Shown here piece after piece: positions 44,582-52,347 of a DNA stretch of 64,000 nt; within the stretch, counting starts at the first letter, position 1; every line of letters begins with the position of its first letter. The DNA is from Planococcus donghaensis. Lineage in GTDB: Bacteria > Bacillota > Bacilli > Bacillales_A > Planococcaceae. The DNA lies in the NCBI RefSeq assembly GCF_001687665.2, contig NZ_CP016543.2, positions 2,232,001 to 2,296,000 of the forward strand, read 5' to 3'. The notes beneath the pieces were generated by a model. That model searched no databases. It was not told the DNA's origin and saw only the letters and a program-made list of their open reading frames with translations. The translations under genes and the position numbers were made by a program.

Positions 44582-44983
44582 ATGATGACTGGAAAACCGA
44601 TTATTCCGTACGATGAGATTGGTGCGGAAACATTATCACAGTTAGTCGACGCATTTTATGCTCGCGTAGCGGCACATCCAAAGCTGCAGCCTATTTTTCC
44701 AAATGACCTTTCAGAAACCGCCCGTAAACAAAAACAGTTTTTAACTCAATATTTAGGTGGCCCGAATATTTATTCAGAAGAACATGGTCATCCGAGACTA
44801 AGAGCAAGACATAATCCATTCTCCATCACCCCAGCTAGAGCCCAGGCTTGGTTAGAGTGCATGAGTGAAGCAATGGATGAAGTAGGACTAAGCGGGAAAT
44901 TCCGTGAAACCTTATACAACCGACTCGTTTTAACTGCCCATCACATGGTCAATGAGTCTGATAGTGAGGAGGAGTTGGAGTGA
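44582..44983 (+). CDS. yjbI: Truncated haemoglobin, group II (YjbI-like)
   Basis: The 133-residue globin has the short 2/2 fold sequence: YDEIGAETLSQLVDAFYARV at the start, KQKQFLTQYLGGPNIYSEEHGHPRLRARH in the middle with the haem-ligand histidine of the F helix, and ITPARAQAWLECMSEAMDE after it. The family binds oxygen and in Firmicutes has been linked to thiol-stress protection and peroxidase-like chemistry. AAAGGAG precedes the ATG. It overlaps spxH by four bases (GTGA), which conserves the functional pairing yjbI-yjbH seen in Bacillus. Confidence 0.9.
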   Translation: MMTGKPIIPYDEIGAETLSQLVDAFYARVAAHPKLQPIFPNDLSETARKQKQFLTQYLGGPNIYSEEHGHPRLRARHNPFSITPARAQAWLECMSEAMDEVGLSGKFRETLYNRLVLTAHHMVNESDSEEELE

Positions 44984-45777
44984 ACAACTTAGATTTGGTC
45001 GAAGAAGTTCACGAACCTGTGAATACTTTTAAGCCTATGGAACTGTATGTTTTCGTAGATCCCTTGAACCCAGACTGCTGGGAGCTGCAAGGAGTTATTC
45101 GGAAGTTACAAATTGAATATGGACATTATTTTTCGATGCGAATTGTGTTAAGCACACAATTAGCCAATTTAAATAAAAACTTTTTATCTGCAAATATCGA
45201 CACGGAAAACTTGACCCATCCTGTGTTGCCTTCTGTCGCTATCAAAGCAGCAGAACTTCAAGGAAAACGTTCAGGAAATCGTTTCTTGCACAAATTACAA
45301 GAACATTTATTTCTCCAATCAAAAGATGTTTCTTCTTACAGCGTTTTGTTGGAAATTGCGGAAGAGGCAGAACTTGATCAGGAAGAGTTTAAATCGGACT
45401 TCCATTCTGTACATACCGCAAAAGCGTTCCAATGCGATTTACAGATTACCCGTGAAATGGAGATCAACGAAGTGCCGAGCATTGTCTTTTTCAATGAATG
45501 CATTGAAGACGAAGGGGTAAAAGTATCTGGACTTTATTCATACGATGTATACCAAACAATTTTACAGGAGATGATGGGAGAAGAAAGCTTGAATCGTCAA
45601 ACCCCGCCTCCTCTAAATGACCTTTTCACTAAATATACGACGATGGCTACTAGAGAAATTGCTTCTATATATAATATTTCGGAACAAACAGCAGAGTGTG
45701 AACTAAAAAAACAAGTATTGCAACAAAAACTAGAGCGCATCTCAATGCCAACAGAAACTTTATGGAAAGTGAAATAA
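44980..45777 (+). CDS. spxH: ClpXP adaptor SpxH (YjbH), lacking the first cysteine of its CxxC motif
   Basis: The 265-residue protein is a DsbA/thioredoxin-like adaptor that delivers Spx to ClpXP. The domain start LYVFVDPLNPDCWELQGVIRKLQ is typical, but the usual CPxC site reads NPDC, so only one cysteine remains there; a later LQITREMEINEVPSIVFFN carries the cis-proline. Loss of the cysteine pair need not stop adaptor function, because cysteines are reported dispensable in B. subtilis. The GTG start overlaps the haemoglobin stop. Its target Spx is encoded 4.4 kb downstream on the other strand. Confidence 0.9.
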   Translation: MNNLDLVEEVHEPVNTFKPMELYVFVDPLNPDCWELQGVIRKLQIEYGHYFSMRIVLSTQLANLNKNFLSANIDTENLTHPVLPSVAIKAAELQGKRSGNRFLHKLQEHLFLQSKDVSSYSVLLEIAEEAELDQEEFKSDFHSVHTAKAFQCDLQITREMEINEVPSIVFFNECIEDEGVKVSGLYSYDVYQTILQEMMGEESLNRQTPPPLNDLFTKYTTMATREIASIYNISEQTAECELKKQVLQQKLERISMPTETLWKVK

Positions 45778-45813
45778 CCTATCTCCCACTTTTGGGAGAT
45801 AGGTTATTTTTTT
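45774..45813 (+). terminator. Terminator of spxH
   Basis: AACCTATCTCCCA and TGGGAGATAGGTT form a perfect stem that includes the last bases of the stop codon, followed by ATTTTTTT. Confidence 0.9.
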
Positions 45814-45840
45814 GTAGCTTATGGAGATGTCAAATTAGGT

Positions 45841-45934
45841 TTCGACAGTATTTTTTGGATTCGGACAGTATTGTATGTGATTTCGACTGTATTTCTACGA
45901 TTCGGACAGTATTCATGCTCAACTGGACAGTATA
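45841..45934. repeat. Five phased GACAGTAT-type repeats
   Basis: The motif TTCGGACAGTATT or a close variant occurs five times. The core GACAGTA (GACTGTA in copy 3) begins at 45844, 45864, 45885, 45905 and 45926, giving spacings of 20, 21, 20 and 21 bases. The spacing is close to two turns of the DNA helix, so all copies face the same side. They fill the space between the spxH and roxS terminators. Confidence 0.85.
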
Positions 45935-45967
45935 TCCATTAACTAGGAGAATCACGCGATTTATTTT

Positions 45968-46013
45968 AGAAAAAGTGAAAGGCGCCTTCCACGTCCGGAA
46001 GGCGCCTTTCTAT
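45968..46013 (-). terminator. Terminator of roxS
   Basis: AAAGGCGCCTTCC and GGAAGGCGCCTTT form a perfect 13-bp stem followed by CACTTTTTC on the minus strand. Confidence 0.88.
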
Positions 46014-46084
46014 ATTACACAAAGGGGATGGGAGAAATGTTCACGCTCAAACAAAGGGGTGTATGTTTGTATGTGATTTATTTC
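45968..46084 (-). ncRNA. roxS: RoxS/RsaE small regulatory RNA
   Basis: The minus strand reads GAAATAAATCACATACAAAC at its 5' end, then CCCCTTTGTTTGA (46047-46059) and TCCCATCCCCTTTGT (46018-46032), and ends in a strong terminator. These are the defining C-rich loops of RsaE of Staphylococcus and RoxS of Bacillus as I remember them. The position between pepF and spxH is the conserved locus. RoxS pairs through its C-rich motifs with G-rich ribosome sites of mRNAs for central metabolism and lowers NADH production. Length is about 117 nt; ends are estimated. Confidence 0.93.
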
Positions 46085-46099
46085 ACAACGTAATCTTAT
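46071..46099 (-). promoter_or_regulatory. roxS promoter with Rex-type operator
   Basis: TTGTGAAATAAATCACAT on the minus strand (46071-46088) matches the Rex dyad TTGTGA-N6-TCACAA at all but the last base and covers the expected transcription start. A -10-like TAAGAT (46094-46099) lies upstream; the -35 is poor, as expected for activator (ResD/SrrA-type) control. A further TTGTGAATT lies upstream at about 46124-46132. Confidence 0.72.
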
Positions 46100-46205
46100 C
46101 ACGGAATAATAGTTAAATCAATAATTCACAAGCGGTTTCACAAATTCGTCATAATTGCCTATTTCTCTCTTATCGAGAAACAGCAAGACATTATTTTAAA
46201 ATAAC

Positions 46206-46241
46206 AAAAAAGCAACAACCTCATAAGGCTGTTGCTTTTTT
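46206..46241. terminator. Terminator of pepF
   Basis: AAAAAAGCAACA-CC and GG-TGTTGCTTTTTT pair around TCATAA with one bulge each side; T-runs occur on both strands. It is eight bases after the pepF stop. Confidence 0.85.
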
Positions 46242-46248
46242 GTTAGCT

Positions 46249-48057
46249 TTATTTATTCAATAAAAGCTTTTCAAGTTCATTTAATTTTTGTTCAAATACC
46301 ATGCACGCTTCCTCGACTGCTTTCGACTGAGTCATGTCGACACCTGCTTTTTTCAACACTTCAATCGGATAATCTGAGCTTCCAGCTTTTAAAAATTCAT
46401 TGATATACCGGTCGACTGCAGGTTGCCCTTCTTCAAGGATACCTTTGCTAAGTGCTGTCGCAGCACTAAACCCTGTTGCATATTGGAAGACGTAATAATT
46501 ATAGTAGAAGTGTGGAATTCGCGCCCACTCCATGCCAATTTCCTCATCGGATACTACATCAGGTCCGTAATATTTTTGGTTTAATTCATAATAAACTTCT
46601 GTGAGACGGTCTGCCGTTAACGCTTCGCCATCTTGGTCCATTTTATGGATCAAATGTTCAAATTCTGCAAACATCGTCTGACGGAACACTGTTCCACGGA
46701 AACCATCTAGCCAGTGGTTTAATAAGTAAATACGCTCTTGGTCGTCGTCAGTAGACTTCACCATGTACTCATTTAATAAAGCTTCGTTTGTAGTAGAGGC
46801 TACTTCTGCTACAAAGATTGAGTAATCGCCATACACATATGGCTGATTTTTGCGTGTGTAGTAACTATGAACGCTATGTCCAAATTCATGCGCTAATGTA
46901 TACAAATTATCTACGTTGTCTTGCCAGTTCATCAAAATATACGGGTTGGTACCATATGCACCTGATGAATAAGCTCCACTACGCTTACCTTTGTTTTCTT
47001 TTACATCTACCCAGCGATTGTCGATGCCTTCTTTAACAATCCCTACATACTCTTCACCTAACGCTTCAAGGCCATTAAGCATGACCCCTGTCGCTTTTTC
47101 ATATGGCATGTCCATTTTCACTTCTTTAACCAACGGCGTGTGTAAATCCCACATATGAACTTTATCAAGTCCAAGTACTTCTTTGCGTAAAGCTGAATAG
47201 CGGTGCAATAAGTGAAGATTATTATTCACGGTTTCCACTAAATTGTCATAAACCGCTTCTGGAATATGATCATCAGCTAAGGCTGCTTGACGTGCCGATT
47301 CAAATTTACGAATTCGTGCACTGACATTATCTTTTTTGATATTACCTGACAAAGTGGAAGCAAACGTATTGCGGAATTTGCCGTATGTTGCATAAACAGC
47401 TTTAAATGCATCTTCACGAACACGGCGGTCCTTACCTTCAAGGAAACGAATATAATTACCATGTGTAATTTGCACTTTTTCCCCTGACTCATCTTCGATT
47501 TCTGGGAATTCAAGATCGGCATTATTTAACATACCAAACGTTTCTGAAGATGCGCGACTTACTTCTGACATTTGCGCTAACAAAGATTCTTGCTCTGCTG
47601 GCAAAACATGCGGACGCATTGAATTCAATTCTTCAAGAGCTTGCTTATATAAACTCAACCCTTCATGCTTTTCTACATAGTCATTTAATACAGATTCTTC
47701 AATCGCTAAAATTTCTGGTGTCATAAATGACAGCCCAGCTGATACTTTTGCAAACAATGATTTAATCCGGCTATCTAATGCTTGATATTTAGAATTAGTT
47801 GTATCTTGGTCGTAACGCATATGCGAATACGTATAAAGACGTCTTAAACGCTCTGTCAATTCATCACGGTAAACCATTCCTTTGTATAGCGCTTCCGCAC
47901 TATCGCCTAACGTTCCTTGGAATGATTCTGCTTTGTTACTAAGAGCTGACACTTCTGCAAACTCTTTTTCCCAAAGTTCATCAGATTCAAATATATCTTC
48001 TAATCTCCAAGTCAATTCTGTTGGAACTTCTTCTCTTGTTAATACTTTCTCAGCCAT
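46249..48057 (-). CDS. pepF: Oligoendopeptidase F
   Basis: The 602-residue M3-family metallopeptidase has the zinc motif TLAHEFGHSVHSYY (HExxH) near residue 388 with the downstream glutamate in FVAEVASTTNEALL. The rest is the helical prolyl-oligopeptidase-like cage typical of PepF. It degrades peptides of about 7 to 17 residues in the cytosol, which fits its place near the peptide uptake genes. The gene follows coiA on the same strand by 45 bases and ends before the roxS promoter. Confidence 0.94.
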   Translation of the reverse strand: MAEKVLTREEVPTELTWRLEDIFESDELWEKEFAEVSALSNKAESFQGTLGDSAEALYKGMVYRDELTERLRRLYTYSHMRYDQDTTNSKYQALDSRIKSLFAKVSAGLSFMTPEILAIEESVLNDYVEKHEGLSLYKQALEELNSMRPHVLPAEQESLLAQMSEVSRASSETFGMLNNADLEFPEIEDESGEKVQITHGNYIRFLEGKDRRVREDAFKAVYATYGKFRNTFASTLSGNIKKDNVSARIRKFESARQAALADDHIPEAVYDNLVETVNNNLHLLHRYSALRKEVLGLDKVHMWDLHTPLVKEVKMDMPYEKATGVMLNGLEALGEEYVGIVKEGIDNRWVDVKENKGKRSGAYSSGAYGTNPYILMNWQDNVDNLYTLAHEFGHSVHSYYTRKNQPYVYGDYSIFVAEVASTTNEALLNEYMVKSTDDDQERIYLLNHWLDGFRGTVFRQTMFAEFEHLIHKMDQDGEALTADRLTEVYYELNQKYYGPDVVSDEEIGMEWARIPHFYYNYYVFQYATGFSAATALSKGILEEGQPAVDRYINEFLKAGSSDYPIEVLKKAGVDMTQSKAVEEACMVFEQKLNELEKLLLNK

Positions 48058-48102
48058 CTAATTTCCTCCTCTATCCCGTTCTTTCGGGAAACGAACTACA
48101 TC

Positions 48103-49209
48103 TTATTTTCTCAATTTTCTCACGTTTTTGCAATAGTTATCATAGAGAATATCCAAAATATTGGAATTATTTAATGCGTCATCTTTGTATTTCAAATATA
48201 AAGTAAGATAATCCGCTGTAAGAGTTATTGCTTGCTGCTCTTTTTCCGACTCTCTCAAAGTTAATTTCCCAGTTTGAATCAACCAATCGACGCCAATTCC
48301 TTTTTCATAAGCTTCCACTACGAGCAACTGCCATAAAACAGCAGGCTGTTTAAAACAATCCGCACCTACTAATGGAACACCGAATAAGTTAGGGGGATTT
48401 GTAGCATCTAAACACAATTCATAACACAACCGACAATATAAATTCCCAACTCGATTGCCTGCATATAATTGACTGCGAACATACTGTTTTTTGGCCTGAT
48501 AAAAAATTCCCATTACGAGATTAAACTCTTCTTTGGATAAAGGCTTTGGCCGTGCAAACGGGAAAATTTGTTTTGTTGCCGAAAGTGACTTGGTTTTTCC
48601 TACCCACCTACTTGAACTGACGTAAAACAAGTTCGAATAATAATAAAACCGATTATCCGGCGGGCAAAATAATAAGATATACGGAAGTTGACCAGCGTAT
48701 TGCATCATAGCCACTTCATGTACCTTAAGATGTAATAGTCCTATTCCTTCAAGACAAGGCTCTTTTAAGCCCTTTAACCAAATAGGAGATATACTGAGTT
48801 GTTGATAACCTTTAGAGCGTTGTAGTAGCTGCGAAACAGGTATCGGGCTGCATTGAAACTCAATGGCATACCGTTCGTCGACTAATACATCTGCGCGCTG
48901 ACGAACTTTCGATAAATATTTTTCTAATTCAGCTTTGAAGTTCAATTGGTTGAAGAATTGATAAAGAAGAAGTTTTCCATGTAGATGTAAAGAGGATTCT
49001 GGTTCACTGAAATGCTGGCAGTTTGAAAGAGTTTTGTGGGCAAAATGAGGGATATTGACCTTTCCAACTTTCAAAAGCAGTGGAGCATGACAAGTGGGGC
49101 AGAAAAATTGTTCCTGCAGACGAATTTCAAGCAACTCCTTTCGCGAGTACTGTCCAGTTAAACAAAACAACTGTTGCCGTGTCGTTGTTGCGACTAATAT
49201 ACAAATCAC
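48103..49209 (-). CDS. coiA: Competence protein CoiA, start codon uncertain
   Basis: The product of about 368 residues has the CoiA layout: a zinc-finger-like CPTCHAPLLLKVGKVNIPHFAH, then EFQCSPIPVSQLLQRSKGYQQL, which is the nuclease-like VRR/restriction-endonuclease segment, and a helical C-terminus. CoiA promotes recombination during natural transformation. The frame is open to 49347, but its first 46 codons run through the mecA terminator, so the real start must be close to 49209. AGGAG is present at about 49211-49215, yet the in-frame codons after it are GTG, ATT and ATA, and GTG is nearly adjacent. Confidence 0.82.
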   Translation of the reverse strand: MICILVATTTRQQLFCLTGQYSRKELLEIRLQEQFFCPTCHAPLLLKVGKVNIPHFAHKTLSNCQHFSEPESSLHLHGKLLLYQFFNQLNFKAELEKYLSKVRQRADVLVDERYAIEFQCSPIPVSQLLQRSKGYQQLSISPIWLKGLKEPCLEGIGLLHLKVHEVAMMQYAGQLPYILLFCPPDNRFYYYSNLFYVSSSRWVGKTKSLSATKQIFPFARPKPLSKEEFNLVMGIFYQAKKQYVRSQLYAGNRVGNLYCRLCYELCLDATNPPNLFGVPLVGADCFKQPAVLWQLLVVEAYEKGIGVDWLIQTGKLTLRESEKEQQAITLTADYLTLYLKYKDDALNNSNILDILYDNYCKNVRKLRK

Positions 49210-49252
49210 TCTCCTTTTTTTCAGTTTATGAAAAACAAAGGATTTTGGCAAT

Positions 49253-49281
49253 AAAAAAAAGATCTCCAATAAGGAGATCTT
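49253..49281 (-). terminator. Terminator of mecA
   Basis: AAGATCTCC and GGAGATCTT pair around TTATT on the minus strand and are followed by TTTTTTTT. It includes the mecA stop codon and lies just before coiA. Confidence 0.85.
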
Positions 49282-49936
49282 AGCCGAAATAATGAAGGAT
49301 ATTTGCGAGTGCATCTTCTTTAAAAACAGGATTTCCGTATTCTTCAAGTCGATGAATCGTCACTGGAGATGAACGCAAGTACTCAGAGATAATACTGACA
49401 TTATTTTTAATGTCTTCTTCTGAGTGAAGGACTTCATCAAAACTAGTGTGCAAGTAGTATTTATTTTCGAAATGGTAGACTGAAGACTCAATTGGCACAT
49501 AAATTAAACGACGTGCAATCGGCAACAATTCTTCCACTTCTGAAAAAACAAACGTGTACTCAAGTTTTTTTACTTCAGGTTCATCGAAGACAGGTTCAAA
49601 TTCATCAAATTCTGCTGTCTCCGTGTCTTCACTAGCAAACATTTTACGACGTTCTTCTATATCATCAGGCAAGTCTAGCTTTTGCCCATCTTTTGTTAGT
49701 TGAGCGCGTGTCACAGTAACCTCAAGACCCTTTTCCATTGCTTGGACTTGGATCCACAGCGGACCTTCCATTACGAAATCGGCTTCTTCGTTTACTTCAT
49801 CCATCATTTCCCAAAAAAGCTCTTCACTTTTATCTCTGTTAAACCAGATTTCGTCACGGCTAAACCCTCGCTCTTCAACGTCGAGATAGGAAATGTAAAA
49901 TTTAACTGTGTTATCGTTTATGCGTTCTATTTCCAT
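49280..49936 (-). CDS. mecA: Adaptor protein MecA
   Basis: The 218-residue protein has the MecA two-part build: an N-terminal substrate-binding domain starting MEIERINDNTVKFYISYLD with GFSRDEIWFNR, a variable acidic linker (about 85 to 115), and a C-terminal ClpC-binding domain with YTFVFSEVEELLPIARRL and YYLHTSFDE. MecA assembles ClpC and delivers ComK and other substrates to ClpCP; its relatives also touch Spx. It is conserved in this position between spx and coiA in Bacillus. Confidence 0.93.
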   Translation of the reverse strand: MEIERINDNTVKFYISYLDVEERGFSRDEIWFNRDKSEELFWEMMDEVNEEADFVMEGPLWIQVQAMEKGLEVTVTRAQLTKDGQKLDLPDDIEERRKMFASEDTETAEFDEFEPVFDEPEVKKLEYTFVFSEVEELLPIARRLIYVPIESSVYHFENKYYLHTSFDEVLHSEEDIKNNVSIISEYLRSSPVTIHRLEEYGNPVFKEDALANILHYFG

Positions 49937-50115
49937 TTTACACCTCTCCTTTACGGTTTGGACTAAGAGAACATTACTCAGAGCCGTGCTATGTTACTTC
50001 TAACTAGTATAACTTTATTTATAACTAAAGAAAAAGTTTATGCCTATTATCTTACTCGATTGCAAGTACATAGAGTTTAATGTACTTAACTGATAAATGC
50101 AACTAATTTAATATA

Positions 50116-50166
50116 AAGAAAAGCTGCCCGAGATCTCTTATGAAATACCATAAAGACCGGACAGCT
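50116..50166 (-). terminator. Terminator of spx
   Basis: AGCTGTCCG and CGGGCAGCT pair with one wobble at the base of a larger hairpin on the minus strand, followed by TTTTCTTT. Confidence 0.65.
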
Positions 50167-50179
50167 AGTGTGATTATTG

Positions 50180-50578
50180 TTAGTTTACCATTCGCTGAGC
50201 TTCAAGCAACTGATAAGCTCTAACTTTACGCGGTAGGAATCGACGAATCTCATCCTCATTGTACCCGACCTGTAGACGCTTTTCATCCATGATAATCGGA
50301 CGGCGTAGCAATCCAGGGTGTTCTTGGATTAGCTCATATAAACGCTGAAGTGGTAAACTTTCAACATCTACATTCAATTTTTGGAATATTTTAGAACGAG
50401 TAGAGATAATTTCATCTGTACCGTCTTCAGTCATACGTAAGATTTCTTTGATTTCACTAATAGTTAGTGGCTCAGAAAAAATATTGCGTTCTGTATATGG
50501 AATGTCGTGTTCCTCAAGCCAAGCTTTTGCTTTTCTGCAAGATGTGCAGCTCGGAGAAGTAAATAGTGTAACCATCAT
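50180..50578 (-). CDS. spx: Transcriptional regulator Spx
   Basis: The product of 132 residues begins [20 protein letters not shown], giving the redox switch CxxC that senses disulfide stress. It has the ArsC-like fold and the segment [25 protein letters not shown] near the end with the conserved RPI. Spx binds the RNA polymerase alpha subunit, turns on thiol-homeostasis genes and is degraded by ClpXP with SpxH. The start may be the ATG at 50578 (AAAGGAAG nine bases upstream) or the next codon at 50575. Both adaptor genes, spxH and mecA, are in this window. Confidence 0.95.
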   Translation of the reverse strand: MMVTLFTSPSCTSCRKAKAWLEEHDIPYTERNIFSEPLTISEIKEILRMTEDGTDEIISTRSKIFQKLNVDVESLPLQRLYELIQEHPGLLRRPIIMDEKRLQVGYNEDEIRRFLPRKVRAYQLLEAQRMVN

Positions 50579-50632
50579 AGTGGAGCACTTCCTTTCGGAT
50601 TCATGAAAATTTAATGTAATTCATTTTCCAAT

Positions 50633-50671
50633 TTAGAATCATTATAGTTTAGAGGCTCTACATTCATTATA
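50633..50671 (-). promoter_or_regulatory. spx promoter region with a PerR-type box
   Basis: On the minus strand CTATAATGATTCTAA (50633-50647) matches the PerR box TTATAATNATTATAA at 13 of 15 positions and overlaps a -10 TATAAT (50641-50646). A second TATAAT lies at 50666-50671. Both have poor -35 elements. In B. subtilis one spx promoter is repressed by PerR. Confidence 0.55.
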
Positions 50672-50948
50672 CAACGGATGTAGTTGATTTAATAGTGTAT
50701 CTTCATAAAAATTTTAATTTACAAGCTTTTTGTCACAATTTGACTATATATTCATTATATATTTACTGCTACATAATAAATTTACCCCATTTAAAGCTGT
50801 CGCAAACTTCCAAACTATACTTTTTTATTCTCATTTACAAAATCTTTTTGAAAATATGCTTTACACTAATATACTACGTTTGAAAAACAGAAAAGTTTCG
50901 TAATAACGAAATTTTTATAAAGAAATACTCATTGGGCTCTAACAGAGA
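50672..50948. other. AT-rich spacer between spx and the putative glycoside hydrolase gene
   Basis: Apart from a weak hairpin TTTCGTTATTACGAAA at about 50900-50915, followed by CTTTTC on the minus strand and possibly ending the hydrolase transcript, I see no gene or repeat here. Confidence 0.5.
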
Positions 50949-52157
50949 TCAAGGTGTATAGTCTACACCTTTTGAATAAGAGTTTCCTGCGTTCCAAAGA
51001 AGAAATTCTTTTATCCCTTGCTCATTTAAAGCTTTAATCTGCGCTTCTACTTCCGCTTTTCCATACCGCTTATAATTGCCTGCCCCTAAATAACTTGCTG
51101 TAAAGTCTTGTAGCCAAGGTCTTGAAACAGGTGGGTTTTTTAATGCACCTAAAACTTTATTTTCTACTTTTGCATATTCACTTACTAATTGATAAGGTTC
51201 TAAATCCGGCTTTGCAATACCAAAATATGACGTCCAATGACTTGGATAAATCATCGATGAAATAACATCAACATTTTCCGATATCTTTGAAAAGTTTTGT
51301 CCTATGCCAGGGGCTTCTGGTAATGTCGCAGCGTAGCCAAATATATCAACTGATACTTCTACCCCATAAGGCTCTAATTGCTCTTTTGCATACGCAACAA
51401 AGTCTGTTACTGCTTCTACTCTTCTCTGTACAGAGTCAGCTTGAGAGTTTTCATATTCACCAAATGAGTAACTCAAATCCTCTGCACGATGCTCAAATCC
51501 TTCTGGAAAGCGAACATAGTCAAATTGAATTTCTTTAAACCCGAGCTTTGCCGCTTCAATAGCAATCTGAACATTATAATCCCATACTTCTTTAAGAAAC
51601 GGATTTACAAATGATTCGCCGCGGTTATTTTTCCACACTTGATCGCCGTCCATAAAGGTTAAGTCATGTCGACTTTCCGCTAAGACGGTATCTTTAAATA
51701 CAACGACGCGTGCGATCGGATAGATCTCTTTTCCTTCTAATTTTTCTAGCATTTCTCTTGGATCCTTTATCAGCCTTTGACCAATCTCTAACTTTGCCAA
51801 CGAAGAATCCTCATCAGGTATGTACGTCAAGTGTCCTAAATCTTCTTTTATATCAATAACCATTGCATTTAAGTCTGTTGTCTCTATAAGATTGATTAGC
51901 GAATCGAATCGTTCTCCTCCAGCAGAATGAGCTGTAACGAAAATTCCACGAACAGCATCTGGATAAGTGAATTTAAGTCCTGAATCAAATTTAAACAAGC
52001 CAGATGATGCTAGCACTTGTGAGTCGAATTGAACTGTATGGTAAGTACGCGGTGTAAAGTCAGGTGTTTTTTCTTTTTCGGCTGCATATACGTTTCCAGC
52101 ACTTGCCAAACCAATACTTACTGCACAAATAGCTAGCCATTTACGCGTTGTCATCAT
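50949..52157 (-). CDS. Secreted putative glycoside hydrolase (DUF4015 type)
   Basis: The product of 402 residues has a cleavable signal peptide (TTRKWLAICAVSIGLASAG, likely cut after NVYAA) and a TIM-barrel-like domain. Typical stretches are GIFVTAHSAGG near residue 70, NAMVIDIKEDLGHLTY, GFKEIQFDYVRFPEGF near 205 with acidic catalytic-site candidates, and SVDIFGYAA. The family is described as putative glycoside hydrolase, but activity is rarely shown. The ATG at 52157 follows AAAGGGG by eight bases; the frame extends further to 52199. It is a single-gene unit. Confidence 0.82.
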   Translation of the reverse strand: MMTTRKWLAICAVSIGLASAGNVYAAEKEKTPDFTPRTYHTVQFDSQVLASSGLFKFDSGLKFTYPDAVRGIFVTAHSAGGERFDSLINLIETTDLNAMVIDIKEDLGHLTYIPDEDSSLAKLEIGQRLIKDPREMLEKLEGKEIYPIARVVVFKDTVLAESRHDLTFMDGDQVWKNNRGESFVNPFLKEVWDYNVQIAIEAAKLGFKEIQFDYVRFPEGFEHRAEDLSYSFGEYENSQADSVQRRVEAVTDFVAYAKEQLEPYGVEVSVDIFGYAATLPEAPGIGQNFSKISENVDVISSMIYPSHWTSYFGIAKPDLEPYQLVSEYAKVENKVLGALKNPPVSRPWLQDFTASYLGAGNYKRYGKAEVEAQIKALNEQGIKEFLLWNAGNSYSKGVDYTP

Positions 52158-52311
52158 TTTCCGCACCCCTTTTTCAACTTTATCCATCGCATTTTTCACC
52201 AGGTAGTTATGGGTTAATAATCCAATTGCTTGATGTTATCCATTGTTCTTCCATTCTATCATTTTTCTGACTACTTAAAGTAAACTAATTGCTCTAAAAA
52301 AAATATATTTA

Positions 52312-52347
52312 AAACAAAAAACGATGCCCAAAAGGACATCGTTTTTG
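52312..52347 (-). terminator. Terminator of the opp operon
   Basis: AAAAACGATG-CC and GG-CATCGTTTTT pair around a short A-rich loop; TTTTTGTTTT follows on the minus strand. Confidence 0.85.

Noticed and set aside
45841..45934. CRISPR array
   Set aside because: The repeat core is only about 10-13 bases, spacers are too short and variable in form, and there are no cas genes.
46037..46093. Short plus-strand frame with a purine-rich leader and a plus-strand promoter reading of the same region
   Set aside because: The G-rich leader is the complement of the C-rich motifs of RoxS on the other strand; the minus-strand RNA explains the sequence better.
49140..49170. GTACTGTCCAGTT inside coiA, resembling the GACAGTAT repeats
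   Set aside because: Single copy, in a coding region that encodes a normal CoiA stretch; likely chance.
49210..49347. N-terminal extension of CoiA
   Set aside because: It translates the mecA terminator and has no family similarity.
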